A program made the translations under genes and the position numbers. Shown here piece by piece: positions 33,950 through 43,652 of a stretch of DNA of 64,000 nucleotides (positions are counted from its first letter, which is position 1; each line of letters starts with the position of its first letter). Below the pieces are notes generated by a model that worked only from the letters and a program-made list of their open reading frames with translations, made no database searches and had not been told where the DNA came from. The stretch is from positions 4,162,825 through 4,226,824 of the forward strand of contig JASKMD010000021.1 of NCBI GenBank assembly GCA_030144725.1, read 5' to 3'. The DNA comes from Haematococcus lacustris. Taxonomy: Eukaryota; Chlorophyta; Chlorophyceae; Chlamydomonadales; Haematococcaceae.

Positions 33950-35163
33950 AGGTCAAGTCCTTGCCACTGTGCCCACTGCTGCCTCACAGCCACCTAGGAA
34001 GGTAAACTTCTGACTCAACAGGTGCAGGGTTCGGATCCAGAGTACTCAGTGTTTTAGAGCTGGAGCTGAGAGCTGGGTGCTGGGTGGCTCAACAAGCTGT
34101 GGTGAGACCGCAGATGGATCCACTCACAAGGGAACAGCTCCTACTGGAGGCTAGGCTGACTGCTGCACGGCAGATGCCCTGTCAGTTTGGGGGTCGGTTG
34201 CTGTTAGTTGTTGGTGGGGAGGGAGTAGAGCTTGTACTCCGCACATGGGCTCTGCTGGGTCTGTGCTTGGTTCAGCCGCCCACGTGATGAGGGAGCTAGA
34301 CAAACACTAGCGCCTTCTGAGCATCAGGATGCTTAGCTGCTGATGCTGGGGCAGAGTGGCCAGGCTGTGCTGCTGAGCGACCTGCTGGACTTGCAGCTGT
34401 GAGGCTGACGTTTGGAGCTACTGCTTGCAGCGGTTTGGCTGCAGGTTATTGAGGTCCAGACACCAGCTTGCAGGGCTAGGGCTCTGAGCATAGGCAGCAT
34501 CAAAGCAACGGTTACGGGAGACTCAATGCACGGAGGGGGCAGACAGCTTGGGGGCAGCAAAAGTACAAAGGCATCACAACAAATGGGGAGGCAGGAGATG
34601 CCAAGTGAACACAGGCAGCTGGTGAAAAGTAAGTTGCGCACATTCATTTGTCAGAATATCTGGTGTGCATGTGCACCTGGCAGTGTCAGCAATGCAAACA
34701 GGGTCCGCTTTTGTCTTGCTGGGAGCCGTCAGCTGGTGAGGAGGGCACGGTGTGGCGATACGGAGCCGCTCGAAGCAAAGCGGGGCATACCTGGATGCTA
34801 TGCCTGAATGACGTGGCACAGCGAGCGGCAGTGCTACTATGTAATTGAAACTGCAGCGGCCTGCATCGCGGAGGATCGCAGCCGGGATCAGCTGCGTCAC
34901 AACAAACGTCCTACACTTATAGAACAAGCGCGTGGCACAGCTACCGAGTCAATGCTGCAAACCTTGTGAGAGCAGGCAGTCCGCAAGGCTTGCTGGTCGC
35001 AACGGTGCTGACGGATCTGCGATGTATTGCAGCTGTGCGCCACAGGGGAACGTGCCTAAGGGAGCGCAGCCACGGTTGGGAGCGGCGGCACACTGCAACC
35101 GCCAAGCAACGAACTTGCTAGCGAGAGAGCACTCCAGAAGTCTTTGCCCCAGTCCCAAGTGCG
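33950..35163. other. Intergenic spacer between two divergent plastid genes
   Basis: Separates the start codon of the TOC159-like gene (minus) from that of the HEP2-like gene (plus); both promoters should be here. A short plus frame at 34117-34291 starts MDPLTREQLLLEARLTAARQ and looks helical, but has no identifiable family and no clear continuation. The B-box-like GGGTTCGGATCC at 34027 lacks a tRNA fold. Confidence 0.35.
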
Positions 35164-36518
35164 ATGCTGGCAGCAAAAGGTTTCGGGTGTGGCTCTGTGT
35201 GCAGCGTCCGTTCCCGGCAGCTGTTAGCGACCCCAGCGCTGCAGCATGTCACAATGCGCCCAGCGGCCGCTGTGCACCTCAAGCGTCAACGCAGCGCTGT
35301 CGTGCGGGGTTTCAGCATCGACGGCCCTGTCCCCGAAGGTGCGACTCGTCTCACATAAGCCCACCCTACTGTTCCTGTAATTGACGAACCCAAGGCATAT
35401 GGCTACTGATACTGGTTGCTTCTCAACACGGGAAGGTCTGCACAGTGCATACTAAATAGACCAGTATTCAGCGCATGACAAGCATGGCCAGCAGCTCAGG
35501 CTATGTAGGCTATCGACTTGGACCATTACCCCAAGCCGCTGTGTTTTGTCCATGCCATTGTAAGGCTTTGTGGCCTGGCTGTGGCGGCATGTGTGACATA
35601 CGAGCGCAGGAGTGCAGCTGGAGCTGAAGGCTGCTGAAGAGGGGGAGGGGCTGGAGTGGGATCCCAGCAGCAAGACCCTACGTCTGCCTGTCAGCGTGCT
35701 AGAGGGGGAGGGAGGCCAGGGGGCGCGCCGCTCACGCCTTGTTGTGTTTACATGCAACAAGTGTGGTGAGTGTGATAAGTTCAGTTTGGTAACTGTGTCA
35801 CTGTCAGCTTTGTCATTTCATCAGCAGCATGAGCACATGGCATCAAGGATTGAGGGTTGACCCGCAGGGTTTGATTGTCAGGTGCACAGGTAGTCAGTGT
35901 GTCGTTGTCAGCGTTGTCATTTCACTAGCTGACTAATGTTCGATCTAGTGTTGTGGCAGCCATGCAGGTAGTACTGGTGGTAGGTATGCGTTGCGTTGGC
36001 AATGCCATGCAATGTGGTTTCTGGCATGTCACCATCATAATCTCCGCTTATCATATCCACCATGGCATTGTCACAACTTGCATCACCATACCACCTGGTG
36101 GTTGCAGCATGATGTGTGGGGTGCGTGGGTGGTAAAGAGGGCTGTCAGCCAGCCTGCCTGTCTGCCTGCCTTCCACTGGCCTGCATGACCTGCAAGTGTT
36201 AGAAGCTGCTTGGCCATCGCCAGCAACCAAGAAAATCCAAATTTGGAAGCTAAGTAGGGCAGGCAGTTGATAATGCGTTGCACGCGCATGTCGAGCAAAG
36301 GGGGTCCAGCCTGCCTGCGCACTGGCCTGTTGTTTTGTGCACAGGCGGTCGCACAGCACGCAAGGTCAACCCCATAGCCTGGGATGAGGGCCTGGTGATG
36401 GGACAGTGTGCGCAGTGCCAGGTGAGCGGCCGGCGAGCGGGCGGGCAGGCAGGCAGGTCCTAGGGGAGCCTGGCGCCTTACTATGAGCCCAGGCTGCCAG
36501 TACTGCACTGGCCTGTAG

Positions 36519-36564
<46 letters not shown>

Positions 36565-36916
36565 TGTCGCTTGGCTCATATGTTACGCAAGGTTGCTGCA
36601 GGATCAAACAGTGCACTGATGTGTAGCAGATGCATGTGACTATGCCCATGCGCTGTTGCAGGTGTGGCATGTGCTATCGGCAAAGAACAAGGCTATCTAT
36701 GAGGAGATCCGATACTCAGACGACAGCAATCAAGGGTCTGGGGCACAGTCACACATGTCATACCCTGCTGCCTCTTTAGGCAGCGAGTCATCAGTCACAA
36801 GTGCTACTTTAGGCAGCATACCATTGTCAGATAATGGTGAGTCAAGCTTGCTTGCAACGAACAGCAGTACTGAAGAGGGCGATGGTGGGGATGCACATGT
36901 GGCTCACTCATTGTAG
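35164..36916 (+). CDS. HEP2: DNL-type zinc-finger protein, plastid HSP70-escort (HEP2/ZR-like)
   Basis: Four exons in consistent phase: 35164..35338, 35610..35765, 36345..36421, 36662..36916 (220 residues). Exon 1 is an acid-poor, Arg/Ser/Ala-rich presequence (MLAAKGFGCGSVCSVRSRQL), as expected for plastid (or mitochondrial) import. The zf-DNL domain has CNKC at residues 107-110 and CAQC at 132-135, split by an intron after the first pair, with RTARKVNP and VWHVLS between and after them. Zim17/Hep1-type proteins keep organellar HSP70s soluble; the Chlamydomonas plastid form is HEP2. The plastid assignment is inferred. The C-terminal 60 residues are Ser/Gly-rich, not conserved in the family, and end shortly before Fanzor copy C. 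Confidence 0.87.
36519..36564. repeat. (CAT)n microsatellite in the HEP2-like intron 3
   Basis: About 15 perfect CAT units in the last intron of the gene. Confidence 0.92.
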
Positions 36917-36972
36917 GCCTGGCGGAGGTCGTCATCACTTGGGGAGGGGCAGCAGGCAGTCATGCCAGGCAG

Positions 36973-37475
36973 GGCAAGGGCAAGGCTGCCAAGGCCAAGC
37001 CAGCACCACAGCCAGGCAGGTGGCTCGACAGGGACTGCAATGCAGCGCTGAACATGCAGCGCATTGGGGAGAGCAGGTGGCGCCCACTGGAGCTGTGCTA
37101 CTGGCCAGACCAGGGAGCGCTGCCAGCCAAGGGCAAGGAGTACCCTGGCCTGGGCTACAAGCGGCTGCGAGACAAGCCACCCAAGGCCCAGCAGCAGCAG
37201 CAGCAGCAGCCTGCTGAGGCACAGTAATGTGTGCCCCCTTTGTTGAGCTGTTATCAGCTTACAATTAGTGCATGTTTTGTCATGCCAACTCTACATCATA
37301 GCCCTCGTGGTCAGGCAATATTGTAGGTGGTAGGCGGGCTCATGTGCCATGTGCACTGGGTTTACTCCACACAGCCCAATAATACTGTTTGAGCCGGATC
37401 TGGTTAGTGGCTGCTAGTGGCTAGTAGGTACTTCTGATCCGGCTCAAATGGAGGCCCTAGTGAGGGACAAGGGGG
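36973..37475 (+). mobile_element. Fanzor-like element copy C, 5'-truncated
   Basis: Homology begins abruptly inside the Lys/Gly insert of the coding region (GGGCAAGGGCAAGGC), runs through RWLDRDCNAALNMQRIGESR and the tail [11 protein letters not shown] with a polyQ run, stops with TAA at 37225, and continues with the complete 3' noncoding end. It lies about 55 bases behind the HEP2-like stop, on the same strand, so it may supply that gene's 3' untranslated region. The flanks share a weak imperfect match (GCAGCAG..CA.TCA) rather than a clear duplication. Confidence 0.82.
37228..37475 (+). ncRNA. Conserved 3' noncoding region of copy C (candidate guide RNA scaffold)
   Basis: By eye, identical to copy D apart from one small difference near CCCTCGTGGTCAGG. 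It ends in a hairpin with a 13-bp perfect stem (37388-37448, arms TTTGAGCCGGATC and GATCCGGCTCAAA), then GAGGCCCTAGTGAGGGACAA and GGGGGCTG. Confidence 0.45.
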
Positions 37476-37916
37476 CTGCAGCAGCAATCACTTCATCGGA
37501 AGTGTGACAGGGAGCCAGGTACCCGGCCTGGGCTTGAGCATAGCGTCGAGAGTGTTGCATGAACATTGTGCATGTTGCATGACGATAGTGGGGTTACTGG
37601 TCTATCTGTCTGGTTATTTGGTGACGTGGGCAGCTGTTAGTTTGTGGTGAGCAGCGCAGCCTGCCTGGCCGGTCCCTGTCACACAGGTGGCTCCTCCTTT
37701 TTGATGAGCTTGTCATACGCTGTTGTCGGACAGCAGGCAAGGAGCTAGTGCAATGGAGCGGGTCGGCACAGGAGTTAACTAGCAGTATGGGTTGTGGAAC
37801 TTGGCAGTCAATGGGTGTAAGGGCCTTTGAGGGTTGGGATATACGTATGTATGAAAACAAGAAGGAAGTCAGGGTTGGTTTTCCCAAAGCTAAACACTTA
37901 CACTTGGCAGGCACAC
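37476..37916. other. Spacer between two mobile elements
   Basis: No gene recognised; short frames only. Confidence 0.4.
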
Positions 37917-39155
37917 GGCGCGTTTCCAATGGACGGAGAAAAGAGAAAAGAGATCGCCCATGTGCATGAATTCAAACGCGTTTCCAATGGACGGAGAAAA
38001 GAGAAAAGAGATGCATGGAAGTCCACTTTCCAGCCGCCGCCTACGCCTTCATTGATCTACACACGAGCTGCCCAGCAACATGGATAGCAGCAGCAGCAGC
38101 GGTTACAGCGGAAGTAGAGGCAGCAGTTGACCCGGTTTGTTAAACAAGTTTAACAAGTTAAACAAGGGAGAATGTTTAACAAATGTTGAACACGACCGCC
38201 AGGTCTCGCTCCGCAGTCGCGATGGAAGGCGAAGCAACCGCGACCCCAATGTTCGAACCAATGCACACACGCAGCCTTCCCGCGAACCAAAGCTACACGC
38301 AGAGCTACAGTGCTCGGCTGGTGTTTCACTATGATGTAAATGTGCTTGGAGCATGCCATGGCTGGTCGGCTGTAGCTTTGGGGGTTGGCTGTAGCTCTGG
38401 GGGCGATCTTTTCATATGGTATGGGAACAAGGACGCAATTGTCCCGTTAGCTGGGATGGTGGCAGGTATGATGGGGTCAAGCATCGCAGGCGCAAGTGCA
38501 CAAAGTGCGCCGTGCAAGTCAGTCGTGCAAGTCAGTGCAGTTGTGCAAGTCAGGCTGCGGGGCTTATCAGGCTAACTAGTCAAGCACTCTCCGCACTAGC
38601 GGGACTAGCTAAGTATGCTCCGGGGGGCTACAACTCTCTATGGCACTGCTCCGCGTTGAAATTGCGGTGCTCGTTAAACAGCTGATGCGCCCTCAGCTGA
38701 TGCGCCCTCAGCAACAATACGGACGAGGACCATCTCCTGGGCATTTGTCCTCTTCATCAGCTCCTGCGGCTTAGGTGGCGACGCAGAAGCGGCAACGGGA
38801 CATTGGCAACGGGACGTCAAACAGCGATGCCCTGGAGAAACAGCCCAGCCTAACCCAGCTCTCGCTGCGGCTCCGGTGCAAAAGGTCACATCTCTCGGTC
38901 ACATCTCTTTTTCTCCTGGGGGGTCCGGCCTGGAGGACCCTAGCGGAGAAAAAGAGATGAAATGGAGCTCACTCTAGGAGAGTTATTCGTCTCTATCTCC
39001 GCGCATTGGAAACGGGAGAAAAGAGATCCGGACCGTTGGCGGCAGTTAGAGGGACATGGGCTGGCGGCGATCTCTTTTTCTCTTTCTCTTTCTCTCTTTT
39101 TCTCTTTCTCTCTCCGATCTCTTTTCTCTTTCTCTCCGTGCATTGGAAACGCGCC
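37917..39155. mobile_element. TIR element with purine-rich subterminal repeats
   Basis: The left end GGCGCGTTTCCAATGGACGG and the right end, whose complement reads GGCGCGTTTCCAATGCACGG, form about 30-bp inverted repeats that run into GA-rich (left) and CT-rich (right, 39070-39140) tracts. The same terminal motif recurs internally at about 37977 (direct) and 38997 (inverted). The flanks share only CAC, so a 3-bp target duplication is possible but unproven. The roughly 1.2 kb inside has no convincing coding region, so it looks non-autonomous or composite. Confidence 0.55.
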
Positions 39156-39387
39156 CACAGGCGATGGGTATGCTAAGAAACCTTACGTTAACCCTATGAA
39201 TAGTGAAACTTGAGTACCGTACTCTCCCAATCGATTCCCGAAGCCTCGGAAACTAGAATAAGAAATATTATTCCCGAGCCATAATTTTTATTGTTTAAAG
39301 CTCCCCGATGGCCAAAGTACGTCCCAAATCGATACTGACCCAAATCGATACTGACAACATTTTGGTGCATTGAAATAATCTAGCCTC

Positions 39388-40292
39388 TAGGGAGCGCAAT
39401 CTAGTCGAGATCTCGACGAGATCTCGACGAGTCAAATCTAGTCGAGATCTCGACTCGATTTGACTCGACTAGACGGGTTTTTTTGAATTCTGCCATGGGA
39501 TGATTTCACTCCGCCCACTCAACTAGCTGCAGGCAGGCTAGGTGCATCTATCTGCCCGCCTGCGTGCAAGGCACTATGTAACAGTTGTGTTTGTAAGGTC
39601 GGAATGCATGTTTGGCTGAGGCATAAGTGCCGCCAAGCATGCTGAGTTGTGCGGCTATTGTGTCCACGTAGAGCGAGTGTATACGTACTCATCGACAAAA
39701 CTCAGTCATGATGTTAGCAGGCAAGCGCTGGGCTGGGTTCCAGCACGCAGTTATGCGCTCAAAGGGCATGTCATTAGATGCGCCATCAGCATCTGTAGCA
39801 TCTTGTCCTGAGCGGGGCCGCTTGTTGCACTGGTGCCTCTTTGCGTCACTCAGGTTGCCACAGGAGAGGGCCACTTTGCAGTCATTGCAGACCGCCTTGA
39901 TCTTGCCCCCAACAACCTCGATGCTGTACTTTTGCGCATGCACGCTGTTGCCGTGCGCCTGGACAATTTCCTCGAGCGTCAGGACTTTCTTGTTGTATCG
40001 CGCGGTGAGTTCGGGGGGCTGAGGCGGGAGAGGGGCCTCGGGCTCCATTTTGCGATTCAGACGCTGCTGGGCATGTCCGGGCATGTCTGTGCAAACCAAC
40101 TTTAACCGCCACCCCAGCCAAGCCAGCATATCATTCGCTGAGCGGCGCTACAACGTCCACACAGGTACCTTAAGCAGGTGCGCTATTCAAAAGGCTCATC
40201 TCGAGTCCATCTCGACCGTCGAGTCGAGTCGAGTCAAACTCGACTCGAAATTTCGAGTCGAGACGTCTCGTCTAGTCGAGTTGCGCTCCTTA
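39388..40292 (-). mobile_element. 905-bp hAT-type element with 8-bp target duplication
   Basis: The termini are TAGGGAGCGCAA (39388) and, complemented from the right, TAAGGAGCGCAA; both run on into CTAGTCGAG/CTCGACTAG palindromic sequence. CTAGCCTC occurs directly on both sides (39380-39387, 40293-40300), the 8-bp duplication typical of hAT elements. Inside is one minus-strand frame with a BED-like finger but no transposase core, so it is a deletion derivative. Confidence 0.85.
39689..40048 (-). CDS. BED-like zinc-finger remnant of a hAT transposase
   Basis: A 119-residue frame from the ATG at 40048. After a Pro-rich start it has a helical segment (KKVLTLEEIVQAHGNSVHAQ), then VCNDCKVALSCGNLSDAKRH followed by QC, a C-x2-C...H-x-C arrangement like a degenerate BED finger, and then basic residues. 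hAT transposases carry BED fingers at their N-terminus, which fits the terminal repeats of the host element. The catalytic RNase-H-like core and dimerisation domain are absent. Confidence 0.5.
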   Translation of the reverse strand: MEPEAPLPPQPPELTARYNKKVLTLEEIVQAHGNSVHAQKYSIEVVGGKIKAVCNDCKVALSCGNLSDAKRHQCNKRPRSGQDATDADGASNDMPFERITACWNPAQRLPANIMTEFCR

Positions 40293-40604
40293 CTAGCCTC
40301 CCACCCCATTTATTACACATCGAAATAATCAACTGTCGTGGCCTCTCTTCTAGTGGCCTTATCTCTATCCTTCAGCGCCTTCCCTTGCGGTGAGACAGGG
40401 CCTATCCAGCCCACCTGGTTACGCGCACCAAGCTTTCCCTTCTTGGGTTTGGGCTGTTTGGGCTCATCCGCGCCCTTGCGCTTCTTGCCCTTCATCGCGC
40501 TTTGTAGTAGACGGCACTTCGCGACTGTCTCCACTCTCACGACTCTCACTCTCGCGACTTGTATTGGCAACAGTTGGTATTTATTACGATATATTGAGAC
40601 TTTG

Positions 40605-40609
40605 TTACA
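40605..40609 (-). terminator. Likely TGTAA polyadenylation signal of ARL6/BBS3
   Basis: TGTAA on the minus strand, about 240 bases past the ARL6 stop. Confidence 0.4.
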
Positions 40610-40773
40610 GGATATTGAGGCTATATCTATTGGACTAGGGACAGGGTGTCAGGGGACAGCCCTCATCGGGCCTACTGATCCCCTACACTCTGCTGATGGT
40701 GGCGAAGTTGGTGGCGACAGGGCTATGGGACTTAAAGCACTACACAACCTGTAAGCTGCAGAGCCATGAGGAA

Positions 40774-40832
40774 GTCTTAGCCTTCCCCTGGGTGTCTCTA
40801 AGATCTTCCTGCGTGCCTCTCAATGCCGTGTA
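40774..40832. repeat. Diverged direct repeat, partner at 43210-43270
   Basis: About 55 bases around GCCTTCCCCTGGGTG and CTGCGTGCCTCTCAA match 43210-43270; most differences are C-to-T or G-to-A. The two copies flank the ARL6 gene. Confidence 0.6.
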
Positions 40833-40844
40833 AGCTGTGCCGGC

Positions 40845-42714
40845 TTATTGGAGAGTACTGAGCTTATCGGCCAACCACTCGGTGCCCCGGTCCAGCCCCT
40901 CCCCTGTCAAGGCATTGCTGGGCACAATCTGCCACGGTCGGTCTTTGATGTCCTCCAAGCGCAACGCCTGCAGTTCACATAGGTAGATGGGGACATACAT
41001 GGGAAGGTACATGGGGACACCTGCTCATAAGCACACCAGAACAGACATGCATTGCCAACATTGTTTGCTGCATGGTGAGCCTAGATTAGGTCATGGCATG
41101 GCATGGGTTTGGTGGTTGGCAATGATGTCCTCACTTGCGCCAGCTCCACCGGTGTCAAGGCGGTGGGCAGGTCCTTCTTGTTTGCCTGGGAAGGATGGCA
41201 TCAACAGCACAGCGTCCCGCATGCGAGTTGCATTCATGCAAGGGCATGGCATCAGCCTGTGACGCCTGCTGCTTGATAGGCGCATGGCTGGCCCCGCTGC
41301 ATGCATAGCTCTGATGAGTGGGCAGCTACACTGACCAGGAAGAGGATAGGGACTTTGCCAAGGTTTGGGTGGCGCAGCATGTTGTCCAGCTCGTCCTTGG
41401 CGACTACTCTGCGATGTCAAAACACCCCACAGCCCCTGACCCTGGTCCTCATTCGCAGAGGAGGCACTGCTGGGCCGTGCCCTCACTCCCTCATACATCC
41501 TTCAAACCCTCGTCCTTAGCAGAGCCACGCATGGCATGGGCTGTTGTACGGATACGACCAAGCTGTGCTACTGGCCAGACCAGGGAGCGCTGCCAGCCAA
41601 GGGCAAGGAGTACCCTGGCCTGGGCTACAAGCGGCTGCGAGACAAGCCACCCAAGGCCCAGCAGCAGCAGCAGCAGCAGCCTGCTGAGGCACAGTAATGT
41701 GTGCCCCCTTTGTTGAGCTGTTATCAGCTTACAATTAGTGCATGTTTTGTCATGCCAACTCTACATCATAGCCCTCGGGTCAGGCAATATTGTAGGTGGT
41801 AGGCGGGCTCATGTGCCATGTGCACTGGGTTTACTCCACACAGCCCAATAATACTGTTTGAGCCGGATCTGGTTAGTGGCTGCTAGTGGCTAGTAGGTAC
41901 TTCTGATCCGGCTCAAATGGAGGCCCTAGTGAGGGACAAGGGGGCTGTTGTACGTTATGCATTGTATATGCTGCATCTATATGTGCTGCGTCTCTATGTG
42001 TTGCCCCACAGGGTGATGCCCATCCTGCCTCACTCACAGCCGAATGCGGTCTGCACTGTCCAGCACAAAGATGACTGACTGTGCCTCTCTGTAGTGCTCT
42101 TCCCACAAGGAGCGATAGCGCCCTGCTCCGCCCATGTCAAACACTGTGAACTTGAGCGGCCTGCAAGCATGGGCACGTATTGGGTCCTGTTGGTGGGCAG
42201 CTCATGCATTAGGCAACCAGGGTGGGCCAGAGGCCTTACCCTTTATGGAACTCATCCACATTGAATCCGTAAGTTGGAGCTACCTCCGCCGCTTGCTTTT
42301 CCTTGGGCTGCAACAGCGTACATAAACCATGCGCTTGACTGCAATAGCTGCTGCGTCAGACCATGGCAGTTGACACAACATTGAACCATGGCATGCACCG
42401 CACTGTGTGATCCTGCAACAGGCTTATGACAGGATAGCTGTGGGGAGTAGGTGAAGATGGATGGTTCGAATAGGTGGACATCTTGGGTAATAAAACGCTC
42501 TAAAACTGGAAGGTAGGAATTTCGCACCTTAAGCCTCTGGATGGTGGTGGTTTTGCCGCTGTTGTCCAGGCCTACTACGATGACATTGACCTGAACATTT
42601 TCCCGCCGAGAACAGGTTATTGAGAACAGAACGGAATAGGACGCTCAAATGGAGCCCGCTTACATTTTTCCCGGATACGCCAATCCAGGAAAGGAACAAG
42701 TCCCACAACCCCAT
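40845..42714 (-). CDS. ARL6: ARL6/BBS3 small GTPase (BBSome recruitment)
   Basis: Seven phase-consistent exons: 42664..42714, 42528..42590, 42240..42307, 42038..42160, 41336..41408, 41135..41185, 40845..40967 (183 residues; human ARL6 has 186). Gly2 follows the start Met ([12 protein letters not shown]). G1 is GLDNSGKT (residues 24-31), G2 the Thr in APTYGF, G3 [11 protein letters not shown]4 ANKKDL; the C-terminal helix is [13 protein letters not shown]...[10 protein letters not shown]. Residue 73 is Ala where animal ARL6 has Gln; I recall the Chlamydomonas protein also has Ala there. GTP-bound ARL6 recruits the BBSome for ciliary membrane traffic. The intron between exons 41336-41408 and 42038-42160 contains Fanzor copy D in the opposite orientation. 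Confidence 0.94.
41538..41550 (+). repeat. Target-site duplication, left of copy D
   Basis: GGGCTGTTGTACG, repeated at 41942-41954. Ten extra bases (GATACGACCA) separate it from the first element base. Confidence 0.7.
41561..41947 (+). mobile_element. Fanzor-like element copy D, strongly 5'-truncated, in an ARL6 intron
   Basis: Begins abruptly at AGCTGTGCTACTGG (protein [20 protein letters not shown]), keeps the last 45 codons and TAA stop, and has the full 3' noncoding end. It is antisense to ARL6 and fills most of a 629-bp intron. Its near-identity to copy C implies recent activity or a recent common source. A 13-base flanking duplication overlaps its terminal GGGCTG. Confidence 0.85.
41698..41947 (+). 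ncRNA. Conserved 3' noncoding region of copy D (candidate guide RNA scaffold)
   Basis: Same sequence and terminal hairpin (41857-41917, 13-bp stem) as copy C. If transcribed past its end, the first bases beyond the terminus would be TTGTACGTTATGC. Confidence 0.45.
41942..41954 (+). repeat. Target-site duplication, right of copy D
   Basis: Second copy of GGGCTGTTGTACG; its first six bases coincide with the element terminus. Confidence 0.7.
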
Positions 42715-43385
42715 CCTCGGCTGTCAAGAAAGCCCAGCTGGGCGCATGAGGAACGCAGTACGCTGGCTTATCTATCGGTAGCCGTGAGCCAATGTGCTCC
42801 GGGAGGACGGCGGACTAATGCTGCTGCTACTTGGCTTGACCCGCTTCCACGTGCAGATTATGCCACATGGTCGGCTTGCATTCTTTGCATTTTCTTAACA
42901 TCGGTCATGCCGCTCACTGTTACATGTTTACTTGTGAGGCATTTTCTGTACCACATAGTGCTTGGTACTGGACATAGTACTTTACAAATGGCTCTCCGGT
43001 ATTGTCTATACAGTGTAGGTAATCTCATTCAGCTAAAAGTTAATTGTAACGTTCTCAATCTCACCCTAGATTACTACAAATCACACGGTGGCACGTTCCT
43101 CCAAAGACCCACTGGGCACATCCAGTTAGGCCCTATGGGGTGTGCCCGTCCATCAATGCGCCGCCGGTACTCTGCAGCCCGATGCAACCCGATGCCCCAT
43201 CAAGCCCTATGCAACCCGAGGTCTCGGCCTTCCCCTGGGTGCCTCTGAGACCTCCCTGCGTGCCTCTCAACGCGTGCACCTGGGGGGGTGCTGCCGCCTC
43301 TGCCTGCCCTTCAGCACAGTGTCCCCCTGCTAATAGGTAGGAGCTGTGCTATCTGTAATCCGAACTATTCGTCTGAGACCAACAG
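42715..43385. other. ARL6 upstream region
   Basis: Promoter side of ARL6. It includes the partner repeat at 43210-43270 and a short CAACCCGATGC repeat near 43180. The open frame 42649-43248 has no domain and overlaps ARL6 exon 1 on the other strand. Confidence 0.35.
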
Positions 43386-43652
43386 CCCCCTTGTCCCTCA
43401 CTAGGGCCTCCATTTGGGCCGGATCAGAAGTACCTACTAGCATACACTATCAGCCACTAGCAGCCACTAACTAGATCCGGCTCAAACAGTGTTATGGGGC
43501 TGTGTGGAGTAAACCCAGTGCACATGGCACATGAGCCCGCCTACCACCTACACTATTGCCTGACCCGAGGGCTATGATGTAGAGTTGGCATGACCAAACA
43601 TGCACTAATTGTAAGCTGATGACAGCTCAACAAAGGGGGCACACACTACTGT
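43386..43652 (-). ncRNA. Conserved 3' noncoding region of copy E (candidate guide RNA scaffold)
   Basis: Alignable over its whole length with copies C and D. The terminal hairpin lies at 43413-43487; one stem position is mismatched here (arm reads GGGCCGG where C and D have GAGCCGG/CCGGCTC pairing). Confidence 0.4.

Noticed and set aside
34000..34060. B-box-like GGGTTCGGATCC
   Set aside because: No A-box or cloverleaf around it.
36640..37500. Clear target duplication for copy C
   Set aside because: Only an imperfect match (GCAGCAGGCAGTCA against GCAGCAGCAATCA) in CAG-rich sequence; not convincing.
37594..37969. Short coding frames between copy C and the TIR element
   Set aside because: No domain, no splice structure, and they run into the terminal repeats of the TIR element.
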